NCBI GenBank assembly: GCA_910584245.1
Contig: CAJTZF010000021.1
Coordinates: 1 to 46,600 of the forward strand
DNA length: 46,600 nucleotides
Reading direction: 5' to 3'
Source of the DNA: an uncultured Eubacterium sp.
GTDB taxonomy: Bacteria > Bacillota > Clostridia > Lachnospirales > Lachnospiraceae
The notes under the pieces: generated by a model
Database searches by the model: none
What the model saw: the letters and a program-made list of their open reading frames with translations, nothing else
What the model was told of the DNA's origin: nothing
Position numbers and translations under genes: made by a program
Shown: piece after piece, positions 18,026 to 26,812 of the stretch
Layout: each line of letters starts with the position of its first letter
Numbering within the stretch: position 1 is the first letter of the stretch

Positions 18026-18067
18026 CGTGTGTTCGAAACCATCCACACGTAAAACAAAACTAAGGAG
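18026..18067 (+). promoter_or_regulatory. preQ1-I riboswitch controlling queT translation
   Basis: P1 is CGTGTG (18026-18031) pairing with CACACG (18044-18049) around a TTCGAAACCATC loop, which keeps the TTC...ACCATCC pattern of class I preQ1 aptamers. It is followed by an A-rich strand TAAAACAAAACTAAGGAG that would fold back to form the pseudoknot. The ribosome binding site AAGGAG (18062-18067) is part of that strand, so ligand binding should hide it. The next gene is the queuosine-precursor transporter, the expected target. Confidence 0.82.
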
Positions 18068-18075
18068 ATTACAAA

Positions 18076-18567
18076 ATGAAAAACAAAAAAATATTTTACA
18101 TCTGTCAAGCAGCTATGATCGCTGCCCTCTATGTCGTGTTGACTTTTATTGCAAATGCATTCGGACTGGCGAGCGGAAGTATCCAGATACGGATTTCCGA
18201 GGCGCTCACGATCCTCCCTTATTTTACTCCCGCAGCCGTCCCCGGCTTGACAATTGGATGTCTGCTCAGCAACTATCTTACCAATTGCGCCATTCTGGAC
18301 ATCGTATTTGGTTCGGCTGCAACGCTGCTCGGAGCCTCGCTCACCTATGCACTGCGCCGTTATAAATGGCTCACCCCGCTGCCACCCATTCTCTCCAATA
18401 CACTCATTGTCCCCTGGGTTCTCCGTTTTGCCTACGGCTTGGAAGATGCCATTCCTTACCTGATGCTGACCGTGGGAATCGGGGAAGTTATTTCCTGCGG
18501 TGTACTAGGCATGATGCTGCTGTTTTCACTGAATAAAGCGGGAAAAAATATATTGAAACTTAATTGA
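18076..18567 (+). CDS. queT: QueT-type queuosine precursor transporter
   Basis: This 163-residue membrane protein is the substrate-binding S component of an energy-coupling-factor (ECF) transporter for a queuine/preQ1-like compound. It has about five helices and the family blocks AAMIAALYVVLTFIANAFGL, GSIQIRISEALTILPYFTPAAVPGLTIGCLLSN and DIVFGSAATLLGA. The ATPase and T components are not here, which is normal for group II ECF systems that share one module. The upstream preQ1 riboswitch independently supports the substrate class. The start has AAGGAG eight bases upstream, within the riboswitch. Confidence 0.93.
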   Translation: MKNKKIFYICQAAMIAALYVVLTFIANAFGLASGSIQIRISEALTILPYFTPAAVPGLTIGCLLSNYLTNCAILDIVFGSAATLLGASLTYALRRYKWLTPLPPILSNTLIVPWVLRFAYGLEDAIPYLMLTVGIGEVISCGVLGMMLLFSLNKAGKNILKLN

Positions 18568-18648
18568 CTTTTTCTATCATTTAAGGGTATAATGCTTGTT
18601 ATTGGGGTACATCATTTTGCGCAAAAAAAGCACGGAAATGAGGTCACG

Positions 18649-19812
18649 ATGAAAAGATTTATCATTACAGGCATTATACTTTTATTTACTTTGACTACAA
18701 TTGTTTTTTTGCACCCGGCCAAGCCTCAGCATGAATCCATTGATAACACAACCAATTCTTATGAATATTATTATAATGAAAAAAAGGACGAAGAAGAGGA
18801 GGACTCTCTCTTGCCAGAAGACTTGGATTCCATACTGGCGGAAAACCCAACAGCCCCGCTGGACCTTGTACCAAGCAGTATAACGGTCCTGGTGAACCGG
18901 ACTTACCTTCTGCCTTCCAGCTACACCCCGGCAAACCTGGTTATTCCAGACGTAAAATTTAGCTTTTCCTATATTTCGGATAAAAGAAAATTGCGCAAAG
19001 TAGCTGCAAACGCCCTCGAGAAGCTTTTCGAGGCGGCAGAAAAGGAGGACATCGAGCTATATGGTGTTTCCGGATACCGTTCCTATGCGAGGCAAAAGGA
19101 GATTTACGACCGAAACATCGCCGTGAGGGGGCAGGCTGCCACCGACGCCGTATCTGCTAAGCCCGGAAGCAGCGAGCACCAGACCGGTCTGACGATCGAT
19201 GTGTCATCCAAAAGCGTTAATTATCGTTTAGATCAAAGTTTTGGCGACACAAAGGAAGGAAAATGGCTGGCAGACCATGCCCATTTATATGGCTTTATCA
19301 TTCGATATCCCTATGGGAAAGCGGATATTACCGGCTATAGCTATGAACCCTGGCACATCCGCTTTGTCGGCACTACCGTTGCCACCTATCTCTTTGAGAA
19401 GAACATTACACTTGAAGAATATTATGGGGCACAATCCGCCGACGATGCACCGGAAAATGCTGTGGATGTAGAAGACCCTGATTCTGTCAAATACGCCACG
19501 CCAAAACCGACATTAAAACCGACACGAAAGCCGTCTGAAAAACCAGAAGAGACGAAAAAACCGAAAAAGACAAAAAAACCAAAAGAAACAAGAAAACCAA
19601 AGAAAACGGATTCGCCCACCAACACACAAAAACCAGAAAGTACGGCTGCTATTCCGGACAATCCGCCAAAACCGGCTGAAAAACCGGTAACCCCTGCTAC
19701 GGATCCACCAGTACAGACGCAGGCGCCTACGGTTGCACCGACACCGACGCCCGTACCGGAACAACCGACCGAAAAAAGTAATCCAGATATGGATAACAAT
19801 ACTTCACAATAA
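18649..19812 (+). CDS. VanY-type D-alanyl-D-alanine carboxypeptidase (M15B) with Lys/Pro-rich tail
   Basis: This 387-residue extracytoplasmic zinc peptidase should remove the terminal D-Ala of peptidoglycan stem peptides. An N-terminal helix (5-22) is a signal anchor. The catalytic domain (about 75-270) has SGYRSYARQKEIY, zinc ligands His177 and Asp184 in SEHQTGLTIDVS, and EPWHIRFVG with catalytic Glu233 and His236. From about 280 onward the chain is a low-complexity tail: KP/KK repeats, then Pro/Thr-rich sequence to the end, probably spanning or binding the wall. The start at 18649 is chosen for GAGG upstream and because it begins the signal sequence directly. plsC follows after 13 bases, so the two are likely co-transcribed. 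Confidence 0.9.
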   Translation: MKRFIITGIILLFTLTTIVFLHPAKPQHESIDNTTNSYEYYYNEKKDEEEEDSLLPEDLDSILAENPTAPLDLVPSSITVLVNRTYLLPSSYTPANLVIPDVKFSFSYISDKRKLRKVAANALEKLFEAAEKEDIELYGVSGYRSYARQKEIYDRNIAVRGQAATDAVSAKPGSSEHQTGLTIDVSSKSVNYRLDQSFGDTKEGKWLADHAHLYGFIIRYPYGKADITGYSYEPWHIRFVGTTVATYLFEKNITLEEYYGAQSADDAPENAVDVEDPDSVKYATPKPTLKPTRKPSEKPEETKKPKKTKKPKETRKPKKTDSPTNTQKPESTAAIPDNPPKPAEKPVTPATDPPVQTQAPTVAPTPTPVPEQPTEKSNPDMDNNTSQ

Positions 19813-19825
19813 GAAAGGAAGACAT

Positions 19826-20566
19826 ATGAGAACAATACTTATGCTTTTACTCTACCTTTTTGTTTGCATTATAAGCATCCCGCTTTTGCTTATCGAGTGC
19901 ATCGTGAGAAAGGTAAACAAAAGAGCGGCTGCAGCATTTGCCTTAACCGTAGTCCGAATTGCCTTTAACCTTGGTATGTTCGTTTCCGGATGCAAAAAGA
20001 AAATTGTCGGAACTGAGAACATACCAAGAGATACGCCGGTCGTATTTGCCGCAAATCACAGAAGCTTCTACGATATTATTCTCGCCTACCAAACGATTGC
20101 TTCTGCACATGTCCAAGTGGCATTCATATCAAAAATCGAAATCAAAAAGACACCCGCGATTGCCCAGTGGATGTATTTCCTAAATTGCCTGTTTATGGAC
20201 CGCGGGGACATGAAACAAAATATGGGGGTCATTCTGGATGCCATTGCGCTCGTCAAAGACGGCTATTCTATTTATATTGCACCAGAGGGAACACGAAATG
20301 CAACCGATACTCTGCTTCCCTTTAAAGAGGGAAGCATGAAAATTGCCACCAAAACCAATGCCCCTATCGTACCCGTCTGTATCAGAAACACCGAAAATAT
20401 ACTTGAATCCCATCTTCCGTGGGTACGGGGCGGAAAAGTATATATTGAATTTGGAAAACCGGTTTATATAGATACACTTGAAAAAGAAGAGAAAAAACAC
20501 ATTGGCGCCCATATTCAACATATCGTCCAGGATATGTATGACAGCAGCGAGCAAAAATGCGGATGA
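19826..20566 (+). CDS. plsC: 1-acyl-sn-glycerol-3-phosphate acyltransferase
   Basis: This 246-residue membrane-associated enzyme acylates lysophosphatidic acid to phosphatidic acid, the second step of phospholipid synthesis. It has an N-terminal hydrophobic helix (4-25), the catalytic HX4D motif NHRSFYD (His78, Asp83), the EGTRN glycerol-phosphate-binding motif in IYIAPEGTRNATD, and PIVPVCI. The start at 19826 has AAAGGAAG six bases upstream. It follows vanY by 13 bases on the same strand. Confidence 0.92.
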   Translation: MRTILMLLLYLFVCIISIPLLLIECIVRKVNKRAAAAFALTVVRIAFNLGMFVSGCKKKIVGTENIPRDTPVVFAANHRSFYDIILAYQTIASAHVQVAFISKIEIKKTPAIAQWMYFLNCLFMDRGDMKQNMGVILDAIALVKDGYSIYIAPEGTRNATDTLLPFKEGSMKIATKTNAPIVPVCIRNTENILESHLPWVRGGKVYIEFGKPVYIDTLEKEEKKHIGAHIQHIVQDMYDSSEQKCG

Positions 20567-20678
20567 GAAGTTTCCTGTTTGAGAATAAACTCCTTTTATT
20601 TTCACAGAAAACATGGTAAAATAGTGTACAAGCAAATTTTTTTATAAGGTAAAAATTGAGAAAGAGAGGAACATCACC

Positions 20679-21140
20679 GTGAAATTATTTTTGATTATAC
20701 TCGGCATAGTCCTTGCAGTACTTATCGTTGCCTTTATCGTATTAACGATTGTCGGAAAGAAGCTGCAAAAAAAGCAGGAGGACTCAAAAGCACAGATGGA
20801 AGCTGCGTCCCAGATAGCGTCAATCCTGGTCATTGACAAAAAGCGGATGAAGCTAGTAGATGCAGGGCTTCCCAAAATTATTGTAGAAAATACACCAAAA
20901 TATTTGAGACGATCCAAAGTTCCAATCGTGAAAGCAAAAATTGGTCCCAAAATTATGTCTCTCATGTGCGACGAAAAAATCTTTCCGCTTCTTCCGGTAA
21001 AAAAGGAATTGAAGGTTGTATTGAGCGGGATTTACATTATGGACGTAAAGGGTTCCCGAAATTCTCTTTTAAGTCCACAGGAAAAACTCGGTTTCTTTCA
21101 GCGTGCCAAGCTGAAAGCGCTGCAAAAGATGGGGAAATGA
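20679..21140 (+). CDS. Uncharacterised membrane-anchored protein
   Basis: I do not recognise this 153-residue protein. It has one N-terminal helix (about 3-27, Val/Ile/Leu-rich), a charged stretch KKLQKKQEDSKAQ, then a basic soluble domain of about 110 residues with PKYLRRSKVPIVKAKIGPKIMSLMCDEKIF. The orientation of the helix suggests the domain is cytoplasmic. The GTG start has GAGAGG upstream. It is preceded by a 112-base gap with TAAAAT near 20614 as a weak -10, and followed by a shared terminator. The codon use and ribosome binding site support a real gene. Confidence 0.72.
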   Translation: MKLFLIILGIVLAVLIVAFIVLTIVGKKLQKKQEDSKAQMEAASQIASILVIDKKRMKLVDAGLPKIIVENTPKYLRRSKVPIVKAKIGPKIMSLMCDEKIFPLLPVKKELKVVLSGIYIMDVKGSRNSLLSPQEKLGFFQRAKLKALQKMGK

Positions 21141-21237
21141 TCTTTTTCCATCATGACATAAAAAAGCAATTTGGGATTTATATATTTTTTTAATCGTGCA
21201 AATCATAAAGAGAAGTAATATTCTGATGCAAAATTTT

Positions 21238-21291
21238 AGAGCTGCCTTGATACCCTTCACTTCTTTACGTGAAGAATACAAAGGCAGCTCT
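21238..21291. terminator. Bidirectional terminator between convergent genes
   Basis: AGAGCTGCCTT (21238-21248) pairs with AAGGCAGCTCT (21281-21291), enclosing a second hairpin CTTCAC/GTGAAG. It lies between the plus-strand membrane-protein gene and the minus-strand kinase-like gene. The T-tracts on both sides are short, so strength is uncertain. Confidence 0.65.
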
Positions 21292-21301
21292 ATAAATATA
21301 T

Positions 21302-21898
21302 TTACTGTTGTCTTCTATGTTCAATATAGCGTTCCAGCATCTTAGCCGTCCCCTCAATACCCATTCTGCTGCTATTCACACAGAGGTCATAGCCCCTGGA
21401 ATCGCCCCATCGGTACGATGAATGGCTGTTGTGGTAAAACCTTCGATTCCGGTCATGCCGGTTCATTTTAGACAGCGCCTCTCCCACGGACAATCCATAC
21501 TTTTCCTGAATCCGGGAAACCTTATCGTTCCGGTCCGCCAGCACAAAGATAGAAACCAAATTCTTATTGTCTTTTAAAATCGTTTCGGAACAGCGGCCGA
21601 CGACGACAAAAGATTCGCCGCTGTCCGCTTTCTTTTTTAAGTACTCAAACTGCAGCTCCGCCAAGTGCTCTTCCATCGAATTGGAATGTCCCCGCACTCT
21701 TCTGGAAAACATCGGATTCTTCGGTTTTTCATCAAATTCCTCATAGTGTTCCGCGTTAATGCCCTTCTCTTTCGCAATTTCATCTAACAAATTTCTGTCG
21801 TATAAAGGAAGATCCAAATCCTTTGCAAGCATCTCTGCAATTACATGCCCGCCGCTCCCATACTCCCGGTTAATCGATATAATAATCTGTTCTCCCAT
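21302..21898 (-). CDS. Cytidylate kinase-like family protein
   Basis: This 198-residue P-loop protein matches the cytidylate kinase-like family (PF13189). The N-terminus IIISINREYGSGGHVIAEMLAKDL is a variant P-loop in which GSGG replaces the usual GxGK[ST]. Further marks are YDRNLLDEIAKEKG, VVVGRCSETIL, VFVLADRNDKVSRIQEKYGLS and NRRFYHNSHSSYRWGDSRGYDLCVNSSRMG. The family differs from true Cmk and its substrate is not known. The start at 21898 is fixed by AGGAGG eight bases upstream. It follows an SLC13 transporter gene by 52 bases, probably in one operon. Confidence 0.85.
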   Translation of the reverse strand: MGEQIIISINREYGSGGHVIAEMLAKDLDLPLYDRNLLDEIAKEKGINAEHYEEFDEKPKNPMFSRRVRGHSNSMEEHLAELQFEYLKKKADSGESFVVVGRCSETILKDNKNLVSIFVLADRNDKVSRIQEKYGLSVGEALSKMNRHDRNRRFYHNSHSSYRWGDSRGYDLCVNSSRMGIEGTAKMLERYIEHRRQQ

Positions 21899-21950
21899 AG
21901 GCATTGCCTCCTTTACATTTATGCTGTGACCTTGTAATCCCGGTACAATA

Positions 21951-23309
21951 TTAACAGTAACGTACAAAAATGATAATCATAGATATTGTCACCACAATAA
22001 TCGTCGCAGGTGCCGCTGTTTTGCAATATTTCCCCCATCCGATTGGATAACCGTTTTTCATTGCCACAGAAGTTCCCACTACATTTGCCGATGCACCAAT
22101 CGGCGTCGCGCTTCCACCTATGTCAGTTCCCATTGACAGCGCCCAGGAAAGCGTCTCTAAATCAACCCCTTGTGTCATTGCAAGACTTCTGACTACAGGA
22201 ATCATAGTAGCTGCAAATGGAATATTATCCACAAACGCACTGGCAATGGCAGAAATCCACATAATGATTGCCACCATCAGCATCAGATTTCCTCCGCTGA
22301 TTTTTCCGATGTACTCTGCAATGATCTCCAAAACACCCGTTTGTTCCAGTCCTCCTACTACCATAAATAATCCGACAAAAAACAACAACGTCTTGTAATC
22401 CACCTTTTTCAAAAGTTCCAACGCGTACTTCCCGGAAGTTGCCAAGGTGAAAACTGCAATAACCGCCCCGATAAACGCTACCGTCAATCCCGTCTGCGCA
22501 TGCGTCACCAGCAATACTACCGCACAGCCAAAAATAACAGAGCTGACAATAAAGTCTGTCCTGCTCGTAATCGCCTCTTTCGGATCCGGAAGACTGGCTG
22601 GGTCAACAGCCCCTCCCGTCTCTTTGAGCAATTGTTTCCGGTATACTACGTAGAAATAAAGGATAACAACTACAAGGCTAACTGCTGCAATTACTCCTGT
22701 ATTACTCAGGAAATCCCAAAACGAATAACCGAGAGACGTACCGATAATGATATTCGGCGGGTCCCCGCACATCGTCGCCGAACCGCCGAGGTTGGCACAG
22801 AAGATCTCCGACAATATCATCGGAACGGGATCAATCTTCAGCAATTTTGCCAGCTCCACCGTGACGGCCGCCAAAAACAAGATGACTGTTATACTGTCAA
22901 TAAACATAGCTAGTATGGACGACATAATCATGAACGCGATAAAAAGCGGAATCGGTTTATAATGAACCAGCTTCGCCAGCTTCATACATAACCATTGGAA
23001 AAATCCTGCTTTTGCCATTCCCTCGACCATAATCATCATGCCTGCGATAAACACGATCGTGGCCCAGTTAATTCCGCTGGACAACTCCTCGGATTCGCCA
23101 GCCACATACCAGAATTCAAGGGTAAAAAAACTTTTCAAATTCAATGTTTCGATAATTGCGTCCATATTGCGCATGCTGATGCCAAACACCAAAAGCAACG
23201 TCAATATCCCACATCCAAGAGTAACATTCTGCCGCTCAAAATGATCCATCACGATCAAAATAAACATTACGACAAAAATTACCAATGCTAATACCTGTGC
23301 AACAGTCAT
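21951..23309 (-). CDS. ArsB/NhaD-superfamily (SLC13-like) ion transporter
   Basis: This 452-residue integral membrane protein has about 11-12 helices and the duplicated family motif: FCANLGGSATMCGDPPNIIIGTSLGY in the first half and SMGTDIGGSATPIGASANVVGTSVAMKNGY in the second. These re-entrant motifs bind sodium and anion in the superfamily. It could be a Na+/H+ antiporter or a dicarboxylate/anion carrier; sequence does not settle this. The start at 23309 (MTVAQV) has AGGAGG nine bases upstream; an ATG nine bases earlier directly abuts the ribosome binding site. The 160-base upstream gap is AT-rich with no clear regulatory site. Confidence 0.87.
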   Translation of the reverse strand: MTVAQVLALVIFVVMFILIVMDHFERQNVTLGCGILTLLLVFGISMRNMDAIIETLNLKSFFTLEFWYVAGESEELSSGINWATIVFIAGMMIMVEGMAKAGFFQWLCMKLAKLVHYKPIPLFIAFMIMSSILAMFIDSITVILFLAAVTVELAKLLKIDPVPMILSEIFCANLGGSATMCGDPPNIIIGTSLGYSFWDFLSNTGVIAAVSLVVVILYFYVVYRKQLLKETGGAVDPASLPDPKEAITSRTDFIVSSVIFGCAVVLLVTHAQTGLTVAFIGAVIAVFTLATSGKYALELLKKVDYKTLLFFVGLFMVVGGLEQTGVLEIIAEYIGKISGGNLMLMVAIIMWISAIASAFVDNIPFAATMIPVVRSLAMTQGVDLETLSWALSMGTDIGGSATPIGASANVVGTSVAMKNGYPIGWGKYCKTAAPATIIVVTISMIIIFVRYC

Positions 23310-23479
23310 TGTTATCATCCTCCTATTTTCATATCGCTTACTCCTCTTACTATTCTATGTAAAACGATATTTGATTTTATCCGACACCTATCATAGCACC
23401 AGCAAAATCAAAAATAAATTGGCACTTTTGCTATAATTTATCAAAAATTAAAATATTTTTTGTGCATAATGACAACAAC

Positions 23480-25012
23480 TTAGCTTATCTCTTTCCCGAT
23501 TTTCACCCTTTCAAACTCTTCCTCTATTTCGGAAGACGGTTTTTTCGTCAATAAACTGAATGTTACGATGCAGATAAGACTGATCATGAATCCGACCAGC
23601 AATGAGTAGACTCCCGTCGCGCTGCCAATCGTTTTTCCGTCCATAATCGGGAGGTAATCCCATATAATGACGGTCAAGCCGCCGGAAATCATACCTGCGA
23701 CCGCACCTGCAACATTTGTTCTTTTCCAAAACAGCGAGCAGACGACAATCGGGCCAAAGGCCGAACCGAGACCAGCCCATGCGTCGGAGACAAGCGCCAT
23801 AACGCTGCTATCCGGATCCCATGCGATAAAAAATGCCAGCAACGCAACGACAACGACGGTCAGACGACTAACCTTCAGTACTGTCTGGTCTGAGGCATCC
23901 GGCTTCGCCACATTTTTATATATATCCTTTGACACAGAAGACGCGCAAACCAAAAGCTGGGAGTCCGCCGTAGACATAATGGCCGCCAGAATCCCACACA
24001 GGAACAAACCGCCGACAAACGGCAGGGCAAGCTTGTGATTGAACACCTGGTTAATCAATTCAATAAATACACTCTCAGATGATACCTCGTCCAGAACCGC
24101 AGGAGCCAGAAACGCCCGTCCGACAATACCGATAACGCATGCCATCACAAGAGAGATAAATACCCATACAATCGCAATCACGCTTGATTTTTTTAGTTCC
24201 TTTTCATTTTTTACAGCCATAAACCTCACAAGAATATGGGGCATACCGCAGTACCCAAGCCCCCACGCAAGCTGTGATAAAATATCAACAGCGGAATACG
24301 CCTCTCCGCCATTTGAAAAAAGGCTCATATAATCATCATAGTTTACCCCGGTAAGCGCAAGATTTGAAGCAAAATCCCCGCTTACAAACCCATATGCTAC
24401 AATCGGCACTACCAAAAGCCCAATCAGCATCAAGGTACCTTGAATAAAATCGGTTGTACACACAGCAAGGAACCCACCCAAAAACGTATATGTGAGAATG
24501 ACACCCGCCCCAATCGCAAGCGCTACATGGTAATCCACTCCAAATACAGTGTTAAACAACTTCCCTCCGCTGGCAAGCGCCGAGGCCGTGTACACGAGAA
24601 AAAAGATAACGATCACAATGGACGAAATGCATAGCAAAATACGTTTCTTATCGTGAAAACGGTTTTCCAAAAACTCCGGCAACGTGAGCGAATTGTTCGC
24701 AACGATCGTATATCTGCGGAGACGCTTCGAGATCAATAGCCAGTTTGCCACGGTTCCTAAAAATAATCCAATGGCAACCCAGGCCTGCCCGGTCCCAAGC
24801 GCATAAACGGATCCCGGCAACCCCATAAGCAGCCACCCACTCATATCGGATGCCTGGGCTGACAGAGCCGCCACCCAGCTATTCAGGCCGCGCCCGCCCA
24901 AAAAATAATCCTCCGTACTATTTGTCTTTTTCATCGACACAATACCGACAATAATCATCATAAGCAAGTATACGATAAATGCGGACAGCACGATTATAGA
25001 ATCTGTAGACAT
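23480..25012 (-). CDS. putP: Sodium/proline symporter
   Basis: This 510-residue protein is a sodium:solute symporter of the SSSF family, with about 13 membrane helices. PutP marks are STEDYFLGGRGLNSWVAALSAQASDMSGWLLMGLPG near the start (sodium and proline site on helix 2), LTYTFLGGFLAVCTTDFIQGTLM, GYCGMPHILVRFMAVKN, and CGILAAIMSTADSQLLVCASSVSKDIYK. The substrate call rests on family resemblance. AAGGAG lies eight bases before the start. The gene diverges from pdp; no proline catabolic gene is adjacent, so uptake for osmoprotection or Stickland fermentation are both possible. Confidence 0.9.
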   Translation of the reverse strand: MSTDSIIVLSAFIVYLLMMIIVGIVSMKKTNSTEDYFLGGRGLNSWVAALSAQASDMSGWLLMGLPGSVYALGTGQAWVAIGLFLGTVANWLLISKRLRRYTIVANNSLTLPEFLENRFHDKKRILLCISSIVIVIFFLVYTASALASGGKLFNTVFGVDYHVALAIGAGVILTYTFLGGFLAVCTTDFIQGTLMLIGLLVVPIVAYGFVSGDFASNLALTGVNYDDYMSLFSNGGEAYSAVDILSQLAWGLGYCGMPHILVRFMAVKNEKELKKSSVIAIVWVFISLVMACVIGIVGRAFLAPAVLDEVSSESVFIELINQVFNHKLALPFVGGLFLCGILAAIMSTADSQLLVCASSVSKDIYKNVAKPDASDQTVLKVSRLTVVVVALLAFFIAWDPDSSVMALVSDAWAGLGSAFGPIVVCSLFWKRTNVAGAVAGMISGGLTVIIWDYLPIMDGKTIGSATGVYSLLVGFMISLICIVTFSLLTKKPSSEIEEEFERVKIGKEIS

Positions 25013-25120
25013 AACAAAAACTCCTTTGTATATATTTTTAAGAGTATTCTACCATATTTTCCACATTTATGCTATACTAAATTCCAGACGATTTTATTCA
25101 TATAGTAAAGGAGAACGGGC

Positions 25121-26434
25121 ATGGAACGTTTTGTAGACATAATACACAGAAAAAAGCTTGGCGGGGAACTCTCCAAAGAGCAGATTGAAGCTATGATTCA
25201 CGGATACTGCGACGGCAGCATCCCAGATTACCAAATGTCCGCCATGCTTATGGCCATTTGTTTCACAGGACTGAGTGATAAGGAACTTACCGCAATGACG
25301 CTTGCGATGAGAGATTCCGGCTCCGTGAATGACCTTTCAGCCATCAAAGGAATTAAAGTGGACAAACACAGCACCGGCGGCGTCGGCGACAAAACTACAC
25401 TTATTATCGGTCCTATTGCAGCTGCCTGCGGCATCCCCATTGCGAAAATGAGTGGCCGGGGCCTCGGTTTCACGGGTGGAACGATCGACAAACTCGAGGC
25501 CATCCCAGGATTCCGCACCGATCTGTCAACAGCAGAATTTTTCCAAGCAGTACAGCGCACCGGCATATGCGTGAACGGGCAAACCGATGATTTAGCTCCC
25601 GCGGACAAACGCATTTATGCCCTCCGGGACGTAACCGCAACCGTCGAAAGTATCCCACTGATCGCCGCTTCCATTATGAGCAAAAAATTAGCAGCCGGAA
25701 GCGACAAAATATTGCTGGACGTCACGACCGGCAACGGCGCTTTTATTAAGGAATACGACCAATCGCTGGAACTCGCAAAAAAGATGGTTGCCATCGGCTG
25801 CCATGCCGGAAAACAGACCGTTGCACAGCTAACCTCTATGGACGAACCGCTCGGCTATGCAATCGGAAACACACTGGAAGTGAAGGAAGCCATCGCCGCT
25901 CTCCACGGACAAGGGCCGGACGACCTAATGACGGTCTGTTACACCTTGGCTGCACATATGATCTCCCTTGGAAAAGAAATAGCTTACGGACAGGCAGAGC
26001 AGGAGGCGAAAACTGCCATCGCCAATGGGAGCGCCTGGAAAACATTTGTGGCAATGGTAGCACAGCAGGGCGGCGACATTTCATATATCGAGCATCCGAA
26101 AAAATTTCCGCAGGCGCACATCACCGCAAACTACCGCGCCGAAACGGACGGTTATATCACTCATATGGACACCGAAGGTTTTGGAATCGCCGCGGGAATG
26201 CTCGGCGCAGGCAGAAGCAAAAAAGATGACTGCATTGACTTCTCAGCTGGAATCGTTTTACACCACAAAACAAATAGCCTGGTAAAAAGAGGCGACGTTC
26301 TGGCGACACTGCACACCGCAAACGAAACGCTTGCCAGCGCCGCCCTGCAAAGACTGGGCTACTGCTATACAATATGTCCCGAGCCCGCCGAGCCGTTTGC
26401 CCTGATCGGCGATTTTGTAGAGGGCCCATACTGA
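25121..26434 (+). CDS. pdp: Pyrimidine-nucleoside phosphorylase
   Basis: This 437-residue enzyme splits uridine, thymidine or deoxyuridine with phosphate into base and (deoxy)ribose-1-phosphate. It begins with the helical lobe (FVDIIHRKKLGGELSKEQIEAMIHGYCDGSIPDYQMSA), then the phosphate-binding DKHSTGGVGDKTTL (about 82-94) and the family signature MSGRGLGFTGGTIDKLEAIPGF (about 109-130). It ends with the alpha/beta C-terminal domain. AAAGGAG precedes the start, and an extended -10, TGCTATACT, lies at 25070-25078. Its last 70 bases overlap the convergent minus-strand gene. No deoxyribose-phosphate aldolase or cytidine deaminase is linked. Confidence 0.94.
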   Translation: MERFVDIIHRKKLGGELSKEQIEAMIHGYCDGSIPDYQMSAMLMAICFTGLSDKELTAMTLAMRDSGSVNDLSAIKGIKVDKHSTGGVGDKTTLIIGPIAAACGIPIAKMSGRGLGFTGGTIDKLEAIPGFRTDLSTAEFFQAVQRTGICVNGQTDDLAPADKRIYALRDVTATVESIPLIAASIMSKKLAAGSDKILLDVTTGNGAFIKEYDQSLELAKKMVAIGCHAGKQTVAQLTSMDEPLGYAIGNTLEVKEAIAALHGQGPDDLMTVCYTLAAHMISLGKEIAYGQAEQEAKTAIANGSAWKTFVAMVAQQGGDISYIEHPKKFPQAHITANYRAETDGYITHMDTEGFGIAAGMLGAGRSKKDDCIDFSAGIVLHHKTNSLVKRGDVLATLHTANETLASAALQRLGYCYTICPEPAEPFALIGDFVEGPY

Positions 26435-26763
26435 TCCCGGATCTGGTCATAATATTCATATAATCTCTGCACACCGTTTTCCAATATGTAATAGTGCCTA
26501 ATATACGGAATAAGCAGTACAAAAAACATAAGACACAGGGCAAGTACTGCGAGTTCCTGTATAAACAGGTTGACCAAAATTGAAACAACAGCCAGCACAG
26601 CAAATAAAACCGTCACAATAAGATGAATCAGTCGTTCATGCTGAAAAAAAGAAATCTGTACGCACATTTCTTTTTGAAACTCTCCAAAGTCGCCCTCTAC
26701 TATTTCCTCACCCGCCGCAAAACGCCGGTAATACTCCATATACCTCCTTAATCTCTTCTCCAT
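26365..26763 (-). CDS. Small uncharacterised membrane protein
   Basis: I do not recognise a family for this 132-residue protein. It has an amphipathic, charged N-terminus (MEKRLRRYMEYYRRFAAGEE), two adjacent helices (about 48-70 and 73-93) joined by a short loop, and a polar C-terminus. AGGAAG lies upstream of the start at 26763. It ends inside the 3' end of pdp on the opposite strand (70-base overlap), which could allow antisense interference. It is 49 bases after tmcAL in the same direction and may be co-transcribed with it. Confidence 0.72.
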   Translation of the reverse strand: MEKRLRRYMEYYRRFAAGEEIVEGDFGEFQKEMCVQISFFQHERLIHLIVTVLFAVLAVVSILVNLFIQELAVLALCLMFFVLLIPYIRHYYILENGVQRLYEYYDQIRDQYGPSTKSPIRANGSAGSGHIV

Positions 26764-26812
26764 GTCTCTTCTTCCTTTCTGCAAATCAAAAATCTACATG
26801 TACCCTCTAAAA

